Below are positions 6,660-7,920 of a stretch of 7,920 nt of DNA, piece by piece. The first letter of the stretch is position 1; each line of letters opens with the position of its first letter. The notes beneath the pieces are model-generated. The model ran no database searches. It saw only the letters and a program-made list of their open reading frames with translations, and had not been told where the DNA came from. This DNA is from JAFGBH01 sp964430915. GTDB taxonomy: Bacteria; Desulfobacterota; Syntrophia; Syntrophales; UBA2210. The stretch covers positions 1 through 7,920 of the forward strand of contig CAYSHT010000102.1 of assembly GCA_964430915.1 (NCBI GenBank). Reading direction: 5' to 3'. Both the position numbers and the translations under genes were made by a program.

Positions 6660-7877
6660 ATGAAATCGAGAAATACTCTATTTGTGATTGTATCGCTGAC
6701 CGCTGTGATTTTTTTGGCGTTTGCAACAATGACGTATGCCGGAAAGCCGGGATTCGACGATAAGGAGATCAGAATTGCGCAGTTCAGTCCCCAGACTGGC
6801 CCCGCCGCTCCATGGGGATCGGTGGCCCGCGGCAGTGGACTTCTGTTTAATTTAGTAAATGAAGAAGGGGGTATTCACGGGAGGACCATAAAATATTACA
6901 TCCGCGATTCCCAATACAATCCGGCACTGGCACAGGCAGCGGTAAAAGAGCTTGTAGAGAAAAAGGGGATTTTTGCCTTTACCGGAGGCGTATCAGGAGC
7001 AGGCGGTCAGGCTGTCAAGGATTATCTCGCGAAAAACAAGATCCTCTGGGTTGTCCCGGGAACGGCATCACTGAATACCGTGGCAGACAGAGAAAAGGTA
7101 TTTCCGCCGAGTCCGTACCGGTTCTGTTCCTATCCGCTTTTTGAAGATGAGGCGAGTGTTGTTACGAAATACGCAGTGGAGAAACTGGGATATAAAAAGA
7201 TTGGATTTCTCTACCAGAACGACGTCTTCGGGAAAGGCGGCCTTACAGGATGCAAACAGCGTCTGGCCTCCTACGGTATGGAACTGGTTGAGGCAATTCC
7301 CGTTGAGCCGACGGAAAAGGACCTGGCATCCCAGATGCTGAGGTTAAAGAATTCGGGAGCGGAATGTGTCCTCATGTGGGTAAGCCCCACACTCTCGGTT
7401 ATCACGTTGAAAACATGCGAGACTATTCAATACAAACCGCAATGGATTGCCTTCGACGGTCTCTCCGACTACCAGCTCATGTATAAAATTACCGGCGGTC
7501 TGTTCGAAGGAGTTATTACCGCAGCATTCGTCCCGCCTCCTGACTCTGACGAGCCCCTGGTGGTAAAATATCGCGAGGCTGCAAAGAGGCTGGCGCCGGA
7601 GGAGCGGTGTGGAACATTTTACATCGCGGGAATGCTCTTTTCCGAACCGCTGGTCGAAACGCTCAGAAACGTGGGGAGAAACCTGAGTACCGAAGCATGC
7701 ATAAAGGAACTCAATTCATTCAGAAACTGGAAAGGCCTGGGGGCTCCTATCACATGGACAGAGAACTGTCACCAGGGAACCGATTCCGTCCAGATTCAGA
7801 AGTGCGGACCGGAAGGAACATACATTTTACTCCAGGACTGGACGGCAAACGATCTGGCCACCTGGAAAAAGAAATAA
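6660..7877 (+). CDS. livK: periplasmic substrate-binding protein of a Liv-type ABC importer, copy 2
   Basis: A 405-residue paralogue of the preceding gene, with a signal peptide (MKSRN, a hydrophobic stretch, then MTYA before Gly28; cleavage probably after Ala27). The mature N-terminus keeps KEIRIAQFSPQTGPAAPWG, NEEGGIHGRTIKYYIRD and YNPALAQAAVKELVEKKG; the second lobe keeps KKIGFLYQNDVFGKGGLTG. It differs by a six-residue insertion (within SLNTVADREK, about residues 135-144) where copy 1 has only VNEY, and by one extra C-terminal Lys. Pocket-side changes such as Gln-Trp-Gly to Gln-Phe-Ser near residue 41 may alter ligand preference; this is inference. Ribosome site AAGAGGAG (6646-6653) lies 6 bases before the ATG. 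It shares the transcript with copy 1, across a stem-loop, and a second stem-loop follows its stop. Confidence 0.93.
   Translation: MKSRNTLFVIVSLTAVIFLAFATMTYAGKPGFDDKEIRIAQFSPQTGPAAPWGSVARGSGLLFNLVNEEGGIHGRTIKYYIRDSQYNPALAQAAVKELVEKKGIFAFTGGVSGAGGQAVKDYLAKNKILWVVPGTASLNTVADREKVFPPSPYRFCSYPLFEDEASVVTKYAVEKLGYKKIGFLYQNDVFGKGGLTGCKQRLASYGMELVEAIPVEPTEKDLASQMLRLKNSGAECVLMWVSPTLSVITLKTCETIQYKPQWIAFDGLSDYQLMYKITGGLFEGVITAAFVPPPDSDEPLVVKYREAAKRLAPEERCGTFYIAGMLFSEPLVETLRNVGRNLSTEACIKELNSFRNWKGLGAPITWTENCHQGTDSVQIQKCGPEGTYILLQDWTANDLATWKKK
7830..7871 (+). repeat. 42-bp direct repeat, copy B (3' end of second binding-protein gene)
   Basis: Identical to 6523-6564 and in the same reading frame. After it this copy has one extra AAA codon before TAA, whereas copy A goes directly to TAA. 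Confidence 0.9.
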
Positions 7878-7893
7878 GAGAAGCATCATGAGT

Positions 7894-7920
7894 GGGGCCG
7901 GTTTTTGCCGACCCGGCCCC
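7894..7920 (+). terminator. GC-rich stem-loop after the second binding-protein gene, possible terminator
   Basis: GGGGCCGG (7894-7901) and CCGGCCCC (7913-7920) form a perfect 8-bp stem with an 11-base loop, starting 16 bases after the stop. The right arm ends at the last base of the window, so it cannot be seen whether a T-run follows. With a T-run it would be an intrinsic terminator closing the cluster; without one it would be an intercistronic hairpin like the one at 6588-6613. Confidence 0.55.

Noticed and set aside
7888..7920. Possible start of another gene at the ATG at 7888
   Set aside because: There is no good ribosome site, and the sequence right after it is the arm of a perfect stem-loop, so termination or processing explains it better.

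Overview
The window looks like a piece of the genome of an anaerobic bacterium that metabolises acyl-CoA thioesters, most likely a Desulfobacterota (former Deltaproteobacteria) type. This rests on gene content: a 2-hydroxyacyl-CoA dehydratase / benzoyl-CoA reductase family subunit sits next to an acyl-CoA ligase and a LivK/LivH/LivM-type ABC importer. Ribosome binding sites are mostly GGAGG-like, and base composition looks close to 50% GC by eye. The lineage call is inference and is not proven by any marker gene here.

Layout. Positions 1-751 (minus strand) hold the N-terminal 250 codons of the dehydratase/reductase-family subunit, cut by the left edge. A 179-bp divergent intergenic region (752-930) separates it from a plus-strand, complete AMP-forming acyl-CoA synthetase (931-2649). 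A 180-bp gap follows, with a good sigma-70-like promoter (2689-2718). Then comes a one-direction transport cluster: livM (2830-3900), livH (3930-4802), a small lipoprotein gene touching the end of livH (4814-5269), and two tandem paralogous periplasmic binding proteins (5371-6567 and 6660-7877). Each binding-protein gene is followed about 16-20 bases after its stop codon by a GC-rich stem-loop. The second stem-loop ends exactly at the right edge of the window.

How the parts could work together. The two binding proteins would capture a substrate in the periplasm and deliver it to the LivM/LivH membrane channel. The ATPases (LivG/LivF) that must power it are not in the window. An imported carboxylic acid could be activated to its CoA thioester by the ligase and then processed by the radical dehydratase/reductase enzyme. 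The family name 'branched-chain amino acid transporter' should not be taken as the substrate: relatives of these binding proteins also carry aromatic acids, amides and other small carboxylates. The link between transport, activation and reduction is inference from gene neighbourhood.

The most unusual points are four. The lipoprotein with a possible NTF2-like domain is inserted between permease and binding-protein genes. The binding protein is duplicated. A 42-bp block at the 3' ends of the two copies is identical although the rest has diverged. Both copies carry a similarly placed GC-rich hairpin. I see no CRISPR array, insertion sequence, tRNA, rRNA or attachment site, and nothing that amounts to a clearly new system.
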